From positions 124,001 through 188,000 of the forward strand of contig JAWHQI010000619.1 of assembly GCA_033032865.1 (NCBI GenBank): a stretch of DNA of 64,000 bases, written 5' to 3'. This document shows, one piece after another, positions 59,423-64,000 of this stretch. This DNA is from Dactylorhiza incarnata. Its lineage: Eukaryota; Streptophyta; Magnoliopsida; Asparagales; Orchidaceae. Within the stretch, counting starts at the first letter, position 1, and each line of letters opens with the position of its first letter. The notes under the pieces are model-generated. The model was not told the DNA's origin, did not search any database, and saw only the letters and a list, made by a program, of their open reading frames with translations. The position numbers were made by a program, and so were the translations under genes.

Positions 59423-62400
59423 AACGAAACACTAACTCCACTTGTGAAGGCCCATTCATCACTATTTTCCCAAAAGCCACCACGATGTATTTGGGTACCC
59501 AAAGGAACCATCCCACTTGGTCCCCTTTGGATACCTAAATCTCTTATTAATTAGTATCTAATCATTTGCATGAAGTAGAAACAATTAAAAATAAAATATC
59601 AATACTCTACTTCATGATATGCTTATTGTCTCTTTTTCTTTTGTTTATTTTATATTTTTTTTTAAAACAAACATGCTATGATCACTTTATATATCATGTA
59701 ATATGACTTTCATATATTAAGCCTAATGTCTATCAAATCAAATTTGAATTAAAATTGAACATTAAGTCATATATTTTTTTCAAAGTGATCTATCTCTCAT
59801 CTTTGATTGTTCTTTATACTCTTGAATCCTTTATCCTTAATTGTCTTGAATTATCATTAGAAATTGAATTTTGAAATTATTATCAAGACTATTGAAACTA
59901 TTTTAAAATTGGATTTAAATGGTTTAATAAAGGGCTTAAAACTAAAAATTAAAATGCGCAACATTTTTTTTGATTCTATATTTGTTTGCTACATATGATA
60001 GACCTTATAATGAAGAACATTATCTAGAAAATTTGAAAACAAAAATTCATCTAAATGCATGTTTAATCTTTCAAAAATGCGAGTTTACGATCAAAACTTC
60101 AAACATCCATATCTTTTGATCCGCTCGCCTGATTTTCACGTTTAATATATTTTCGGAAAGAGCACAAAAATCTACATCCAACGGCAAACTAGGCTTGCTC
60201 ATTTGAGTTCTTTTGGTGCTGTCAATTTGCCCAATTTCAACTCCGTTTATAAATCCTATCTTAGTTCGCTTGATTTGGAAATTTTTGTGTTTATGGATTT
60301 TTCATCACATGATATCCTATGTATAATTGTTTCATATATTAATTTAGATATTATGTGTGATGTGTGTCACCAATGTTTGCATGTAATTTAGACCTTAGAA
60401 TCATCTTATATCATTAAGATCAAATCAAAAGTTTAATCATTTCTTTATAGGTCTAAAGAAAATTAATTTGTAAACTTCTCATATTACATGCAACATTATC
60501 TCCATTAATTCTATGTAATAACATTGCATTCAAACGTATCATTCTAGCATCACTTCTTAATTTGTGCTTAAATTTATATGCTAGGTATAACACTTACAAT
60601 GTTATTTAAATTTGATGATAACTATGTGATTTGAAATTATATAGAATACTAAAATTCCAACAAACACATAGTTTATGGATTAATCATTAGAATATATATA
60701 TGAATATTATATCATAAATCATATATTATCATGCAAAACCAAAGATCAATAGATTCAATTATTGAATACAAATTTTATTATAAATTTCAAAACATTCTAT
60801 ATGTGATCTTTGTCTTTTATATGATTGGATGATCATCATTTTTCTAGACTTACAAATCAATCATGTTCTTTCAAAAGAAAATCACTATATCACTATATCA
60901 TAAGTCTAGATGGATTAGAATTCTCATACATCATGATGATCTAACATATATTCTATGCATAAATTCTCCTTAATCATAAATCATAATTCATGTTCTATCA
61001 AGACTTATCTCAAATTGATAATAGGAATTATGAATCTTGTGATAAAAATTATGAATAATGTTTTCTTTATATTATTTGATGTATTGATTTGCTTTGCTAG
61101 TGATTGCATGTATCTCTCATATTTGTAGACTCTAGAATCAACTTTGTAATGAAAGTATAAATCAAACTAAATCATCACTCCATTCTAGATCTATAATTTG
61201 AACTTCTATTTTGGAATACATGCAATATAAATGTTAAACTTATGACATGACATTAAACACAAAACTCATCATACTAGCATTACCATTTTCTCATATTAGT
61301 AATTGTGCTAGTTAACTCATATCGTCATCTCATAAGAATAGAAAAACTATGTGGCTTTATAACTCTTCACAAAAACCCATAGTTTATATATCAACCCATA
61401 GATTTAAAAAACATAGGTTGTCCAAAAGATTATTCACCTATGACTTCATATCTCACAATAGCGAGGGCGTAGGGTTGTATGCATTAGAGACCTAACCTCT
61501 AAGTCATGTATTGTCCTTAACCGGGGAGGGTTCCAGTGGGGCCTTGCGAGGCACTGGGGGGAAAGAGTGCTAGGTTGAGCGTTCTTTAGTGTGTGCATAT
61601 GGGATTAACACCCCAACCTACGGCATGTGTGCAGCTCCTCATGCCCATCCGTCACTTAGTACGAGGCTAGGGTGTAGACATTTAGTCGGGGTAGTTTCTA
61701 ATCTTTTGACATACCTATATTATGTACTGCATGAACATTTTATTTACTTATCACTTAAATCATGCATATTTTGGGTTGTTTAATAAAGTGTCCTCATGTG
61801 TTTGCATAATTTATCTTTTTGAGCTTAAATGTTTTTGTAAAACACATGTATTTGAAAAAGCTAAAGTTTTATGCAAATTTTAGCAATCAAGACATCTCCA
61901 AAAATTACAAAATTTCTGCATAAGACTACTCTAAGGAGACTTAATAAATATCAAAAATCAGATTTTTAAAATTCTCAAAAAATCGAGTACTGTTTCCAGC
62001 ACTAGCGCTAGCGCCGGCGCTAGCGTGGGTGTTGGAATTTTTTGATTTTTAAAATTTCAAAAAATCCTTAAAAATATGTTAGTTCATTTGTACTACTTAG
62101 TTTTTGTGTTTCTATTTTTTTTTATTTATCTTTGTTTTTATTCATATTATGGAAAATCAAATAAAAAAATTCAAAATTCAAAAATACAAAAATATGTTTT
62201 TGTTATTTGTGTTTTAATCATATTATGAAATATCAACTACAAAAATTCAAAATTCAAAACATACAAAAATATGTTTTTGTGATTTATGTTTTTTCTTCAT
62301 ATTATGAAAAATCTACTACAAAAATTCAAAATTCAAAACATACAAAAATATATTTTTGTGATTTTTCTGTTTTTATTTGATTTAAAAAAATGATAAAACA

Positions 62401-63866
62401 AAAAAAAACTGTATGATCTTTATTACCAATATCAAGCATGTATGAATTCTATTTAGAATTATTTACAATGTTAAACTTATTCCTTTAAATTACTATGAAC
62501 ATTGTTTTGCTTATCATGCTTTGATATATCTACTTAAAGTGCATCAATTGTATTGAAAAATGTGTAGAACCAAGCTTAGCATGCCTCTAAGTATGAGTAA
62601 ATGTTTTATAATTGATAATGATACATTTCACTCACTTATTTTGGTAATCAACATGTGTGTCTAAATCTAAAAATGCTTGCTTGTGTATTGTATTTGTACA
62701 ATGAATTAAAACTTGCATAAGTTTATTGCCTACACTACATTTGAATTACACTTATGAAATTTAGAAAAGTGGTTAAGTTAAAAATTTTGGTTTGCAAAAC
62801 AAGTGTATTCGGAGAATGTTGTCTCACAAGGGTGAACAAAAAATTATATATGTAGACAAATATAACTCTACCAAGCACTACTTGAACCTCCTGATAAGTC
62901 TTCATAAGCATTGTGAGGTTGAGCACCTTGGAAAGAATAGTAAAGTTTTTTGTGCAAACCTTGGTTATTACACCACTTTGGTAAAAAAATTATGTGCATT
63001 AAAAGTGTGTGAAAGTAATTTACTTGTGTTTTATTGTGCACTTTACTTTACATATGTCTTGTATTTTGATGATTTAAATCAATTGTTAACATTGCCCAAA
63101 ATACACTTATGTGCACATCATTATCTTTCATAACACTTCTTCTCATGAGTATTGGATTCTAATGTTTTATCTATACTACTCTTTATATAAAAATGCACTA
63201 GATAACCTAGCATGATCTCTACAATGTTTTGGTATCTCTTGAACTTAGAATTAAGTAACATTGTAGTATAATCTCTCTATGATATGTTCATTTCATGCTT
63301 GGTATCTTTATGAAAAACTTTGAGATTTCAAAAAGGTTAAAACATCTTACAATTTTGAACTAAAACTCATATTTTTACTTATGCTTTTCATGCTTACAAA
63401 AAGATGTTTCTTATAATCTTCCACTATGTTAAAACTCTTATCTATTTATTTGAAATCTCTTCAATACTATGCTTAAACTCTTTATCTTTATTTATATTTC
63501 GAAACGCTCGATCATGATATATAAATGCCTCCTTACTACCCTCACCCCAACTTCTTTTGATAATACCAAAAGGGGGAGATTAATTGAAGAAATCTATATA
63601 TGAGAAATATAGATAAATAAGGTGAGACTATAATTCAGAAATCTATATATGAGAAATATAGATAAGTAAGGGGAGACTATAATTCATGAAATCTATCATT
63701 TAGGGGGAGTAACACATAAATTGCATTTATGTAGGGGGAGCATTAAGATAGGGGGAGTATGCACAATTTCATCATGCTTACCATATACTATAGTTGCACT
63801 TTTATCTTGCTTATTTTATCTATAAACACTATTATTGATTTCTTGCTTAGAGGATTTGTTATTATC
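59423..63866 (+). other. SIRE-like element, non-coding interior
   Basis: About 4.4 kb, mostly AT-rich, where pol would be expected; no pol motif is found on either strand. Contents: a satellite-like module at about 60093-60225; a GC-richer block at 61455-61690 (AACCGGGGAGGG, GGCACTGGGGGG) of unknown nature; GCGCTAGCGCCGGCGCTAGCG at about 62005-62027, echoing the LTR repeats; near-identical ~70-bp repeats with CAAAATTCAAAA and ATATGTTTTTGT (62150-62370); and duplicated AATCTATATATGAGAAATAT segments with AGGGGGAG tracts (63560-63760). A 113-codon frame at 62792 lacks an ATG start and family features. Confidence 0.6.
60093..60225 (+). repeat. Single diverged copy of the satellite monomer core inside the SIRE-like element
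   Basis: Collinear with the satellite: AAACTTCAAACATCCATA, TCTTTTGATCCG, CTGATTTT, ATTTTCGGAAAGAG, TCTACATCCAACGGCAAA and TTTGAGTTCTTTTGGTG. The satellite equivalents are AAACTTCAAACAGCCATA, ACTTTTGATCCG, CCGATTTT, CTTTTCGGAATGAG, CCTACATCCAATGGAGAA and TCTAGTTCATTTAGTGG. One copy only, within the element interior. Confidence 0.72.
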
Positions 63867-63879
63867 AAAAGGGGGAGAT
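63867..63879 (+). promoter_or_regulatory. Polypurine tract of SIRE-like element
   Basis: AAAAGGGGGAGAT immediately before the 3' LTR start. Additional AGGGGGAG runs occur upstream at 63570-63760. Confidence 0.8.
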
Positions 63880-64000
63880 TGTTGGACATGTGTGTCACAT
63901 CCCTTTGTTTGAGAATAACAAATCCCATATTGTATTTGATATTGCTTGTCGTGTGTTTATTGTGTGCAGGAACTATAGGTGCAATACTCTACAGGTATAA
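63880..64000 (+). repeat. SIRE-like 3' LTR, first 121 bp
   Basis: TGTTGGACATGTGTGTCACA onward, collinear with 56619-56739. Differences cluster at TTATA/TTTGA, TATAG/TATTG and CCATAG/CTACAG. Truncated by the window. Confidence 0.93.

Larger units (their letters stand above)
56619..64000 (+). mobile_element. SIRE-like Ty1/copia element, gag remnant, no pol (runs off right edge)
   Basis: 5' LTR 56619-57906, initiator-Met primer site at 57909, decayed gag (57955-59422), about 4.4 kb of non-coding interior, purine tract AAAAGGGGGAGAT, and a 3' LTR starting at 63880 and cut by the window end. In the ~120 bp of 3' LTR visible, about six sites differ from the 5' LTR. Repeated AGGGGGAG tracts before the 3' LTR are typical of SIRE/Maximus-type copia elements. 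No protease, integrase or reverse transcriptase is found. Confidence 0.85.

Noticed and set aside
62792..63133. 113-codon frame in the SIRE-like interior
   Set aside because: It lacks an ATG start, shows no family motif and lies in AT-rich sequence. A chance frame is likelier.

Overview
The window is repeat heterochromatin from a flowering plant. Everything that can be named is a plant transposable element or a satellite: Ty1/copia elements with initiator-Met primer sites, Athila-like and Tat-like Ty3/gypsy elements, a Cassandra-type element carrying 5S rRNA sequence, and a 26-kb satellite array. I see no host protein gene. The species cannot be fixed from the sequence. The higher-order array of ~180-bp monomers points to a centromeric or pericentromeric position (inference).

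Layout. 1-2946: a minus-strand Ty1/copia element with a broken gag, primer-binding site and one LTR, continuing off the left edge. 3075-3210: a single diverged copy of the satellite module. 3316-4863: a decayed plus-strand Ty3/gypsy (Tat-type) gag. 5720-6363: an ~82-bp tandem repeat, split by an Athila-like element (6364-14162, minus, target duplication ACCAC) and resuming at 14163. 14345-14545: the start of a Tat-type LTR, fused to 14546-23282, which is the 3' part of another Tat element: RNase H tail and integrase, a repeat-rich 3' region, two large antisense reading frames, and a 3' LTR. 23283-56618: the satellite, interrupted by a young non-autonomous Athila-like element (28061-34225) and a 1.07-kb Cassandra-like element (50704-51774). 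56619-64000: a SIRE-like Ty1/copia element with decayed gag and no pol, whose 3' LTR begins at 63880.

The satellite has six monomer types in fixed order (179, 179, 193, 252, 179 and 180 bp in the unit at 42177), giving a ~1162-bp higher-order unit in about 22 copies. Blocks of units were duplicated again, with offsets of 1159, 3484, 4643 and ~11615 bp. The monomer core (around CATAACTTTTGATCCGG) also occurs as single diverged copies at 3075-3210 and inside the SIRE-like element at about 60093-60225.

No complete autonomous element is present. The Athila-like elements would need pol proteins from elsewhere. The only long uninterrupted reading frame in a young element is the 467-residue zinc-knuckle ORF at 30902-32305. 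The order of insertion can be read from the nesting: the satellite and the ~82-bp repeat predate the insertions in them; the 28061-34225 element is recent, with LTRs about 99% identical by eye; the 6364-14162 element is older, at about 5% divergence in the stretch compared.
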